7,020 nt of DNA, from assembly GCA_024278725.1 (NCBI GenBank), contig JAJRSQ010000481.1, forward strand, positions 1-7,020. The letters run 5' to 3'. The DNA is from Chloroflexota bacterium (GTDB taxonomy: Bacteria; Chloroflexota; Anaerolineae; 4572-78). The position numbers and the translations under genes were made by a program. Shown here piece after piece: positions 1-5,350 of the stretch (position 1 is the first letter of the stretch; each line of letters opens with the position of its first letter). The notes beneath the pieces were generated by a model. The model did no database searches. It was not told the DNA's origin and saw only the letters and a program-made list of their open reading frames with translations.

Positions 1-260
1 ACCAGTGTTGACAGCGCGGTGAACAGCGCCAGCTTGCCGACAGGTTCCAGAAGCTTTACGCGGAAAACATATACCAGCGCAGAGAGCAAAAATGCGCCGG
101 CGCTCAATCCGATGAAATAGATGTATGCGGCAACCCACAATCCCCAGGGAACGTAGCTGCCGTAGTTGGCGCCGGTGTGTCCCAGCGTTAGCCGCTGATA
201 GACGCCCACCAAACCAACCAGAAACAAAATTATGGCAATCAGCCATGCGATTTTTTTCAT
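1..260 (-). CDS. nrfD: NrfD/PsrC-type membrane quinone-interacting subunit, N-terminal part
   Basis: The frame opens with ATG at 260-258 and stays open through the window edge, giving 86 residues of a longer protein. Residues 4-20 are a hydrophobic helix. Residues 33-57 carry YGSYVPWGLWVAAY followed by IYFIGLSAGAF, the typical start of NrfD/PsrC/TtrC proteins, and a second long hydrophobic stretch covers about 41-66. Family members are polytopic membrane proteins that pass electrons between the quinone pool and an iron-sulfur subunit of a molybdopterin oxidoreductase. The start is supported by GGAAGGAG six bases upstream and by a 16-bp gap after the stop of the iron-sulfur subunit gene, so the two are almost certainly co-transcribed. 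The C-terminus and the catalytic subunit lie outside the window, so the substrate cannot be read here. Confidence 0.9.
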   Translation of the reverse strand, partial: MKKIAWLIAIILFLVGLVGVYQRLTLGHTGANYGSYVPWGLWVAAYIYFIGLSAGAFLLSALVYVFRVKLLEPVGKLALFTALSTL

Positions 261-276
261 TTTTCACTCCTTCCCA

Positions 277-993
277 CTAAATCAGATAATAGACACTGGG
301 TTCAGTGCCCATCTCTTCTTTGAGACGCCTCACATTGGGCGAGGCAATCAATTTTGCCACCAGACTGTCAGGGTCATTGGCGTCGCCAAAGTAGTTTGCC
401 ATACCGATACAGGTGGTGACGCACGCAGGCAATTCGCCTTCGTTGAGCCGGTGAAGGCAAAAGTGACATTTGCGGACGTTACCGATGGGCGAACCTTCAT
501 CGCGGGGCCATTCTGCGCCGTATTCAAAGTTTGGTTCCAGCTCGTAATCAAGTTGAGCGGGCGTGCCCTCATCATAGGTATGCCCGGTATCGAAGGTGCG
601 GGCGGAATACGGACACGCGGTGATGCAATAGCGGCAACCGATGCAGGCATCGTAATCAATGGCAACGATGCCGTCGTCCCGTTTCCATGTAGCATTGACG
701 GGGCACACCGGCACGCACGGCGGGTTGTCGCATTGCATACAGGGGCGGGGCATAAACCGTTGCCCCACATTGGGGAAGGTGCCGAATTCGTGCGCCAGCA
801 CCGGGCGATAGACCACACCGGGCGGCAGTTTGTTTTCTGCCACACAGCTCACGGTGCAAGCCGTACACCCCACGCATTTACGGGTGTCAATTACCATCAC
901 CCAATGGCGCTCCGCTTCGGGTTTTTCCAAAGCTTTTTTGATGTCGTCCTGCATTGGAAGCATAATATTCTCTTTTTCAAGAAAATCAGACAT
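277..993 (-). CDS. Four-cluster [4Fe-4S] electron-transfer subunit (TtrB/PsrB/NrfC-like)
   Basis: This is a 238-residue iron-sulfur protein with 16 cysteines in four groups: C40/C43/C46/C50 (CVGCTACTVSC), C85/C88/C93/C97 (CMQCDNPPCVPVCP), C117/C120/C123/C127 (CIGCRYCITACP) and C176/C179/C191/C195. This is the pattern of the B subunits of DMSO-reductase-family complexes (DmsB, PsrB, TtrB, NrfC, SoeB). They carry electrons between the membrane NrfD-type subunit and the molybdopterin catalytic subunit, in either direction. There is no signal peptide, so it is either cytoplasmic or exported with a Tat-bearing partner. GGAAGGGAGGG six bases before ATG 993 supports the start; M11 and M14 are weaker alternatives. 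It is followed closely by the nrfD-like gene. The family is clear, but the specific substrate (polysulfide, tetrathionate, sulfite, arsenate or other) is not determined by this subunit. Confidence 0.93.
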   Translation of the reverse strand: MSDFLEKENIMLPMQDDIKKALEKPEAERHWVMVIDTRKCVGCTACTVSCVAENKLPPGVVYRPVLAHEFGTFPNVGQRFMPRPCMQCDNPPCVPVCPVNATWKRDDGIVAIDYDACIGCRYCITACPYSARTFDTGHTYDEGTPAQLDYELEPNFEYGAEWPRDEGSPIGNVRKCHFCLHRLNEGELPACVTTCIGMANYFGDANDPDSLVAKLIASPNVRRLKEEMGTEPSVYYLI

Positions 994-1042
994 TTTTTAC
1001 CCTCCCTTCCGGGGAATTTAGGATGATGTGGGTTTGTATCAT
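986..1042 (-). CDS. Putative 18-residue leader ORF
   Basis: A short frame encodes MIQTHIILNSPEGRVKNV and stops at TGA 988-986, inside the first codons of the iron-sulfur subunit gene in another frame (8-bp overlap). It is preceded by AGGGAGGAG with a 5-base spacer, one of the strongest ribosome-binding sites in the window and as strong as that of the large gene behind it. The last codons of the ORF also contain the Shine-Dalgarno sequence of the downstream gene, so ribosomes translating it would cover and then re-expose that site. I recognise no family. Translation could couple or gate expression of the respiratory operon. It may equally be a chance ORF behind a purine-rich stretch. Confidence 0.4.
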   Translation of the reverse strand: MIQTHIILNSPEGRVKNV

Positions 1043-1047
1043 AACAA

Positions 1048-1056
1048 CTCCTCCCT
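1048..1056 (-). promoter_or_regulatory. Strong Shine-Dalgarno for the short leader ORF
   Basis: AGGGAGGAG is highly complementary to the 3' end of 16S rRNA and is spaced 5 bases from ATG 1042. It lies between the intrinsic terminator at 1088-1132 and the iron-sulfur subunit start. It is out of range for the start at 993, so if functional it serves the 18-codon ORF or acts as a ribosome standby site. Confidence 0.5.
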
Positions 1057-1087
1057 GAATATGACATAAATTCGGAAACGGACATTC

Positions 1088-1132
1088 AAAAAAGGGAGCA
1101 ACATCGCTTCATCAGCGACCCTGCTCCCTTTT
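1088..1132 (-). terminator. Intrinsic terminator upstream of the iron-sulfur/NrfD operon
   Basis: Read on the minus strand, an 11-bp perfect stem (AAAAGGGAGCA with TGCTCCCTTTT) encloses an inner 5-bp stem (TCGCT/AGCGA) with a 5-base loop, and the outer arm runs straight into a T6 tract. This is a textbook Rho-independent terminator. It sits about 95 bases before the iron-sulfur subunit start and about 130 bases after the end of the promoter-like TACAAT. It therefore either ends a ~175-nt small RNA, blocks read-through from the regulator operon, or works as a conditional terminator in the leader of the respiratory operon. On the plus strand the same stem is followed by only four T residues, so termination in that direction would be weaker. 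Confidence 0.82.
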
Positions 1133-1264
1133 CAAGGCTGTCCATTATCCGGTTGGACATCGGAAGGCAAAGACGTTTCCGTCAATACCCGGCTTCGTGG
1201 CTGAAGCTGTCCTGCCGCCCATAGGCTGCTTCGCCCGTAGCGCGGCAAGCTCGGAAGCGTCTTT
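1133..1264 (-). ncRNA. Structured leader or small RNA with a three-way-junction fold (riboswitch-like, unidentified)
   Basis: Helices found by eye on the minus strand: P1 pairs 1264-1252 with 1181-1169, 12 of 13 positions. P2 pairs 1249-1242 (CTTGCCGC) with 1218-1211 (GCGGCAGG) and has an inner hairpin GGGC-GAAGCA-GCCT at 1236-1223. P3 is GCTTC-AGCCAC-GAAGC at 1207-1192. A further hairpin GTCCA/TGGAC lies at 1158-1140, followed by the terminator. Thus P1 closes two helical arms, a common riboswitch architecture. The 3' strand of P1 (CGGAA, 1181-1177) can instead pair with TTCCG at 1165-1161, a possible switch. I do not recognise the core as cobalamin, TPP, SAM, c-di-GMP or a T-box. I also do not see the purine-rich core I associate with the Moco riboswitch. 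It could be a free small RNA ending at the terminator. Confidence 0.55.
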
Positions 1265-1293
1265 ATTGTATGATAGTTCACGGGTGGTGTGTA
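1265..1293 (-). promoter_or_regulatory. Sigma70-type promoter candidate for the structured leader and respiratory operon
   Basis: The -10 box TACAAT (1270-1265) matches TATAAT at 5 of 6 positions. Seventeen bases upstream is TACACA (1293-1288), matching TTGACA at 4 of 6. Transcription would begin at or just inside the 5' strand of helix P1, which fits the RNA boundary inferred independently from folding. CCCGTGA at 1284-1278, seven bases before the -10 box, is repeated at the same distance in the promoter of the sensor operon (4484-4478). It is therefore a candidate binding site for the response regulator or another shared factor. Confidence 0.6.
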
Positions 1294-1345
1294 GCGGGAG
1301 ATTCCCTTTAGATGAGGTTTCGGTGTGGGGAAAAACAGCAGGTTT

Positions 1346-1367
1346 TTGTCGGGGAATTCCCCGACAA
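1346..1367 (-). terminator. Perfect 22-bp palindrome just after the response-regulator gene
   Basis: A perfect 22-bp palindrome with half-site TTGTCGGGGAA lies 12 bp past the stop codon of the response regulator. As RNA it would form a G+C-rich hairpin. The usual T tract does not follow directly: on the minus strand the next bases are AAAACC, and TGCTGTTTTT comes about 10 bases later. It may be a 3' end stabiliser, an imperfect terminator of the sensor operon, or, because it is perfectly symmetric, a binding site for a dimeric regulator upstream of the promoter at 1265-1293. I favour a 3' end role on position alone. Confidence 0.4.
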
Positions 1368-1379
1368 GGGGGGCGTGTG

Positions 1380-2042
1380 CTAGCGCGCTTCGTCCAGCAG
1401 ACCGTGTTTCAGGGCAAAGCGAACCAGTGCGGCGCGGGTGCGCAAATCGAGTTTTTGCATCACCCGGGCTTTATAGGTTTCAACCGTTTTCACGCTGAGA
1501 AAGAGCATGCCGGCGATTTCTTTGTTGGTGTGTCCCAGCGCAATCAGGCGCAAAACTTCCAGTTCCCGTTCGCTCAAAATGCCGACCGGGTCATCAGTAT
1601 GCGTTTGCGTTGGCGGGCGGAGGGTATCTTCCAGCAAAATTTTAGTGTGACCGGGGTGCAAAAATACTCCGCCGCTGTAAACGGTGCGGATGGCAGACAG
1701 CAGTTCCGTGTCCGCGGATTGTTTCAAAATGTATCCGGCGCTCCCCAGCGAAAGCGCTTTGCGCAGATATTCCGCATCGTCGTGCATGGTTAAAATCAAG
1801 ATACGACTGGCAGGTGTCCGGCGGCGAATTTCCGGCAACGCTTCCAGCCCGTTGCAGTGGGGCATATTCACGTCCAGCAAAATCACATCGGGGGCGAGCG
1901 CGGCAACCGTTTGCACGCACGCATCGCCGTCCCCCGCTTCGCCCACAACTTCCATATCCGGTTCGGCGTTCAATAACGATTTCAACCCGGCACGCAACAC
2001 GGCATGGTCATCTGCCAAAAAAATACGGATTGGTTTTTTCAT
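1380..2042 (-). CDS. NarL/FixJ-type response regulator
   Basis: This is a full-length 220-residue regulator. The receiver domain (about 5-122) has the acidic pair D11/D12, the phospho-acceptor D57 in PDVILLDVNMP, T85 and K107 in GYILKQS. A LuxR/GerE helix-turn-helix covers about 153-215, with ILSERELEVLRLIALGHTNK, then EIAGMLFLSVKTVETY. Members are phosphorylated by a partner kinase and bind promoter DNA as dimers. ATG 2042 overlaps the kinase stop by 4 bp (ATGA), with GAGG upstream, so the pair is translationally coupled and almost surely cognate. Its nearest downstream genes encode the B and C subunits of a respiratory complex, the obvious candidate target. The shared CCCGTGA/TACAAT promoter element suggests it may also control its own operon. 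NarL, TtrR-like and DegU-like roles cannot be separated from sequence alone. Confidence 0.95.
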   Translation of the reverse strand: MKKPIRIFLADDHAVLRAGLKSLLNAEPDMEVVGEAGDGDACVQTVAALAPDVILLDVNMPHCNGLEALPEIRRRTPASRILILTMHDDAEYLRKALSLGSAGYILKQSADTELLSAIRTVYSGGVFLHPGHTKILLEDTLRPPTQTHTDDPVGILSERELEVLRLIALGHTNKEIAGMLFLSVKTVETYKARVMQKLDLRTRAALVRFALKHGLLDEAR

Positions 2043-3481
2043 ATCGGAACCTCAATATAAACCGTTGTGCCATTATTCCCGCTTTCAATGGCGATTTTCC
2101 CGCCGAGCAATTCGGCGCGTTCTGCCATGCTGTGCAACCCGATACTGTTGTGGTTGGTGCGAGCGGTGCTAGGGTCGAAACCGCGTCCGTCGTCTTCCAC
2201 AATTGCCTGCACCCGATTACCGCGCTGCGACAATAGAACACTGATGGTCTGCGCGTCGCTGTGTCGTCCGGCATTGGTCATCGCTTCCTGAACGATACGG
2301 TAGAGTGATGTTTCAGTGGTGCGGGACAATCGCGCGGTGAGCGAGCAGTGAACATCGACCGTAATCTGTGGGTAGAGTTTTGAAAACTCATTGCCGTAGC
2401 GTTCCAGCGCCACCGAAAGCCCCAAGTCGTCCAGCACGCTGGGGCGCAATTGACGGCTCAGCAGTCGGACATGATCCAAGGTTTCACTGGCAATTTGACG
2501 CAGTTCAGCCCGTTTGATGGATTTTGCGTCGTCATGTTCCAACTGGTTCAAGATTTTCAACCCGACCATAATGGATGTCAGCGCCTGCCCCACGCCATCG
2601 TGTAATTCACGGGCAATCCGGTGACGTTCATCCTCCTGGGCATCAATCAGTTTCGCCAGCAGATGGGTACGCGCCGTCTCTTTTTCGGCAATTGCCGCGC
2701 GGCTGGTTTTCAGGTCGGCGACCATCTGGTTGAAGGCATCGCCCAGTGCGCCAATTTCATCATCTGCCCAATGGGAAGCGCGCACCGAGAGGTCTCCCTG
2801 TCCAACCCGGCGGGTGGTTTCCACCAACTCCAAAATAGGGCGGCTGAGAATCCAAGTCAGCAGGCTGGCGGCAACAATTCCAAAAACCGCCACTAAAAGT
2901 GTGGTGAGCAAAAGTTGACTGGTCAACATATTGACCACATTTTGCAGGCGTGTTTCACTCATCCCCACCCGCACCATACCGGCGCGAGCGTCAAAAATGG
3001 GGGCGGCAAAATCGTGGATGATACCTTCGTTGCTGTTGTAAATCTTCTGGTGAATGGAATTGTCATCATTCGGCGCATTGAGAGAGATGAGTGCGGTGGG
3101 AAATCCCCCCTGAAAGGTGTGCGCCAGAATTTCGCCTTGTGGATTGATTACGAATGCGTAGACTGCATCGGGATGATTGTCCAGTGTGTCCACCAGCAGT
3201 TCATGCAGGGCAAATGTATCGTTCAGCAAAATCGGGTCAACACTGCGAGTAGCCAAGTCGCGGGCGACGCTGCGTCCGCGGTTCTCCAGTTCACCCATCA
3301 GCGTTGCGCGAGTGGCGGAGCGAACTTGCCATGTAATCCCCAAACCGGAAATGACCGTGAGGGTGAGTACGATGCCCAAAATTTTTGTGCGCACGCTGAC
3401 GCCGCTCACCAACGCCCACCAGTTATTGGGATTCACCGTCCATCGCGGAAGCTCGCTCAGGCGGGATGGGAATATGCTCAT
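2039..3481 (-). CDS. Membrane sensor histidine kinase (Cache-like sensor, HAMP, HisKA_3, HATPase)
   Basis: The 480-residue protein has a cytoplasmic N-terminus, membrane helix 1 at about 33-51, an extracytoplasmic region of ~135 residues, membrane helix 2 at about 188-212, a HAMP linker to ~263 and a NarX/DegS-type kinase core. The sensor region contains VYAFVINPQGEILAHTFQGG, then FP (108-128), typical of single Cache folds. The dimerisation helix carries the phospho-acceptor H294 in RIARELHDGVGQAL. The ATPase domain shows an N box with N403 (EAMTNAGRHSDA), a G1 box at 430-434 (DDGRG) and GLHSMAERAELLGG near 448-461. All key residues are present. Start ATG 3481 overlaps the binding-protein stop by 4 bp, and its own stop overlaps the regulator start the same way. 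It probably takes input from the neighbouring PhnD-like protein as well as from its own Cache domain (inference). Confidence 0.95.
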   Translation of the reverse strand: MSIFPSRLSELPRWTVNPNNWWALVSGVSVRTKILGIVLTLTVISGLGITWQVRSATRATLMGELENRGRSVARDLATRSVDPILLNDTFALHELLVDTLDNHPDAVYAFVINPQGEILAHTFQGGFPTALISLNAPNDDNSIHQKIYNSNEGIIHDFAAPIFDARAGMVRVGMSETRLQNVVNMLTSQLLLTTLLVAVFGIVAASLLTWILSRPILELVETTRRVGQGDLSVRASHWADDEIGALGDAFNQMVADLKTSRAAIAEKETARTHLLAKLIDAQEDERHRIARELHDGVGQALTSIMVGLKILNQLEHDDAKSIKRAELRQIASETLDHVRLLSRQLRPSVLDDLGLSVALERYGNEFSKLYPQITVDVHCSLTARLSRTTETSLYRIVQEAMTNAGRHSDAQTISVLLSQRGNRVQAIVEDDGRGFDPSTARTNHNSIGLHSMAERAELLGGKIAIESGNNGTTVYIEVPI

Positions 3482-4428
3482 TGCAGTTGCACTCCGGTTT
3501 GAACCACAACTTCGCGGGCAGAATCGTATGCACTGTCATCCAGAATGGTGAAACCGTCGAAGCCGAGTTTCTCCAAAATTCGCAGCCCTTCCGCGTTGGC
3601 GGTCATTTCAAGTAATGTATCACGGAGTACGGATTTTAAATACGGCGACTGGTTGGGCGATACAACCACCGGGGGAATGCCAAACGAGGGGGAGGTGTGG
3701 ATAATCTTGATTTTATTTTCCAGCGTCGGGTCGTTTTCAAAAGCGTAACGCAAAACAAGACTGTCCACTGCCGCACCGTCTGCCAGCTTGTTCGCCACGG
3801 CGTCAATGGCTTTGTCATGGCTGTAAGTGAAAAATGTGCGGTTGAAAAATACTTCCGGCGTCGTTCCCAATTGTTGCAGCAAATAGGTGGGATACGTGCG
3901 CCCACTGAAGCTGATGGGGTCGGTGAAGGCAAAGGTTGCGCCCGCCAAATCCGCCATCGAGGTAGCAGTGCTGTCAGCGGGGACAATTAAGACTGACTGA
4001 TACACTTTTTGCCCGTCAACCTGTGGCGCAACCAACAACTGCATGCCAAAACTATCTGAGCCTAAAATGTAGGCGCTGGTGCAGACAAATGCCAAATCAA
4101 CCGCATTTTCAGCAATCAATTCATTGACTTCCGCATACGTCCGGCGCTGTACCAGTTCAACGGGACGGTTCAATTTTTTACTCAGGTAGTCAGCCAGTGC
4201 CGCATAACTTTCAGCCGTACCTTGCGGGGAGATGATTGCGGCAACGGCTAAACGCAGGGGAACTACTTTCGCCGGCGCAGCGGAAAGCGGCTCGCGTCGG
4301 CTCAAATCAATGTACGGCAACGCTTCTGCTTGCGCCGACCTCGTAGCCGCCCACATAATGCCCAGGAGGAATACACCCACCAACGCCCCTAAAAAAACCA
4401 TACTTGTCCGCAGTCTGTTATTACGCAT
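3478..4428 (-). CDS. PhnD-like periplasmic binding protein, probable sensor component
   Basis: The 316-residue product has a basic start (MRNNRLRTS), a hydrophobic core at 10-28 and an Ala-rich end (SAQA, 31-34) that looks like a Sec signal peptide or membrane anchor. There is no lipobox cysteine. Mature-protein hallmarks of the PhnD (phosphate/phosphonate) binding family are RLAVAAIISPQG (59-70), VDLAFVCTSAYI (110-121), DPISFSGRTYP (170-180) and YSHDKAIDAVANKLADGAAVD (202-222). No ABC ATPase or permease gene lies next to it. Instead it is coupled by a 4-bp overlap to a histidine kinase, as with AioX, and as in TtrS where the domain is fused to the kinase. A sensing role is therefore more likely than uptake. 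C116 is the only cysteine. The ribosome-binding site is weak (GGGG, 13 bases from the ATG), and M10 is an alternative start. Confidence 0.92.
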   Translation of the reverse strand: MRNNRLRTSMVFLGALVGVFLLGIMWAATRSAQAEALPYIDLSRREPLSAAPAKVVPLRLAVAAIISPQGTAESYAALADYLSKKLNRPVELVQRRTYAEVNELIAENAVDLAFVCTSAYILGSDSFGMQLLVAPQVDGQKVYQSVLIVPADSTATSMADLAGATFAFTDPISFSGRTYPTYLLQQLGTTPEVFFNRTFFTYSHDKAIDAVANKLADGAAVDSLVLRYAFENDPTLENKIKIIHTSPSFGIPPVVVSPNQSPYLKSVLRDTLLEMTANAEGLRILEKLGFDGFTILDDSAYDSAREVVVQTGVQLQ

Positions 4429-4603
4429 TGCGATTCATTCACCCCGTTTTATTGCATCATACCTATTGTACTAAAACTCACGGGAGATTGTAAGTGACAT
4501 CTATCGCGTTGAGACAATAACAAATGTCCTGTTTTGGGGAGTATTTCAATTTTTAGGGCGTGCAGCGTCAAAAATCGCTCCCCCATCTTCCGATGCGTCA
4601 TCC
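4429..4603 (-). other. Intergenic region between cobA and the sensor operon
   Basis: This 175-bp A+T-richer gap holds the promoter candidate at 4465-4494 and a short 5' leader of about 30 bases with a weak ribosome-binding site. I see no convincing intrinsic terminator for cobA. The best stems are a 4-bp CATC/GATG with a GGAA loop near 4580 and a 6-bp A+T stem that is not followed by T residues. Read-through from the cobalamin genes into the sensor operon is therefore possible. Confidence 0.5.
4465..4494 (-). promoter_or_regulatory. Promoter candidate for the binding-protein/kinase/regulator operon
   Basis: A -10 box TACAAT lies at 4470-4465. Upstream, CTTACA (18-bp spacer, 4 of 6 matches to TTGACA) or TTACAA (17-bp spacer, 3 of 6) could serve as a weak -35. 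CCCGTGA at 4484-4478 is seven bases before the -10 box, exactly as in the promoter at 1265-1293. A weak -35 with a shared spacer motif fits an activator-dependent or jointly controlled pair of promoters (inference). Confidence 0.5.
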
Positions 4604-5350
4604 TCACTTTTGCTCACTTTGTTTCAGGCGCTTTGCCAGTCTCACCACCTCGCCGATGACGATGACCGCCGGTGAGCCAATCCCTGCGTCTGCGACCGCT
4701 TGCGGCAGTGATGCCAGTGTGGCGCGCACGGTTTTTTGCGCCGGTGTCGCGCCCGATTGCACCACCATTGCCGGGGTATCGGGCGGACGCCCCGCCGCGA
4801 GCAACTCATCCACAATGAATTGAATGCGTTTCACGCCCATCAGAATAACCAGCGTGGGGATGTTACTGAACACCCGCCAATCGGTGTCAATTTTGGGCAA
4901 GCCTGAGGCGTGATGTCCGGTGATGACCGCGAACGAGCGCGCCACGCCGCGATGGGTCACCGGGATACCGGCATATGCCGGGACGGCAATGGCAGATGAC
5001 ACGCCGGGGACAATCTCGAAGGGCAATCCGGCATCCGACAATGCCAGCGCCTCTTCCCCGCCGCGCCCGAAGACAAACGGGTCGCCCCCTTTGAGCCGCA
5101 CCACCATCTTTCCGGCGCGGACATACGTCACCAGCATCTCGTTAATTTCCCATTGCGGCACAATATGTTTCGCCCTTTTTTTGCCTACAAAAATCAGCTC
5201 GGCATCGGAGCGCGCGTGATGCAACAGCTCCAGCGCAATCAACCGGTCATATATCACCACATCCGCCAATTGCAATAATTTTAATCCGCGCACGGTAATC
5301 AAATCGGGATTTCCGGGTCCCGCACCGACCAAATAGGCTTTGCCGCTCAT
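4604..5350 (-). CDS. cobA: Uroporphyrinogen-III C-methyltransferase (SUMT)
   Basis: The 248-residue enzyme transfers two methyl groups from S-adenosylmethionine to C2 and C7 of uroporphyrinogen III, making precorrin-2, the branch point to siroheme and cobalamin. Family motifs are complete: VGAGPGNPDLITVRG (8-22), YDRL (34-37), VRLKGGDPFVFGRGGEE (84-100), VPGVSSA (114-120), YAGIPVTHRG (126-135), ITGH (143-146) and MGV near 171. Length is normal for a stand-alone SUMT without a fused uroporphyrinogen synthase. Start ATG 5350 overlaps the upstream stop by 4 bp and has GAGGAAGGGGG about six bases ahead; a longer in-frame extension upstream is not needed. It is the last recognised gene of the cobalamin cluster. 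It should feed precorrin-2 to the fused CobI-SirC protein encoded just before it. Confidence 0.96.
   Translation of the reverse strand: MSGKAYLVGAGPGNPDLITVRGLKLLQLADVVIYDRLIALELLHHARSDAELIFVGKKRAKHIVPQWEINEMLVTYVRAGKMVVRLKGGDPFVFGRGGEEALALSDAGLPFEIVPGVSSAIAVPAYAGIPVTHRGVARSFAVITGHHASGLPKIDTDWRVFSNIPTLVILMGVKRIQFIVDELLAAGRPPDTPAMVVQSGATPAQKTVRATLASLPQAVADAGIGSPAVIVIGEVVRLAKRLKQSEQK

Noticed and set aside
232..1026. A 264-codon open frame on the plus strand opposite the iron-sulfur subunit
   Set aside because: It is the mirror of a gene with 16 well-placed cysteines; its own translation has no recognisable domain and no supported start.
1102..1120. Hammerhead-like CTGATGA on the minus strand inside the terminator stem
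   Set aside because: The matching GAAA core and the three hammerhead stems are absent; the bases are explained by the inner TCGCT/AGCGA hairpin.
1224..1236. GAAGCAGCC resembling the conserved tip of bacterial SRP RNA
   Set aside because: The GGAA tetraloop and the flanking 5' strand of the SRP helix are missing, and the bases fit the P2 hairpin instead.
1169..1264. Moco riboswitch as the identity of the structured RNA
   Set aside because: The context fits, but I do not see the conserved purine-rich core I associate with that class. The claim needs a covariance-model hit before it is made.
1197..1793. A plus-strand frame of 198 codons running from the leader region into the regulator gene
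   Set aside because: It lies opposite the response regulator and the structured RNA, shows no family features and has no ribosome-binding site I can support.
4429..4603. Cobalamin riboswitch near the B12 genes
   Set aside because: No B12-box-like segment is visible and the gap lies downstream of the cobalamin genes, where such a switch would not control them.
4580..4603. Intrinsic terminator for cobA
   Set aside because: Only a 4-bp stem with a GGAA loop is present, and it is not directly followed by T residues; this is too weak to call.
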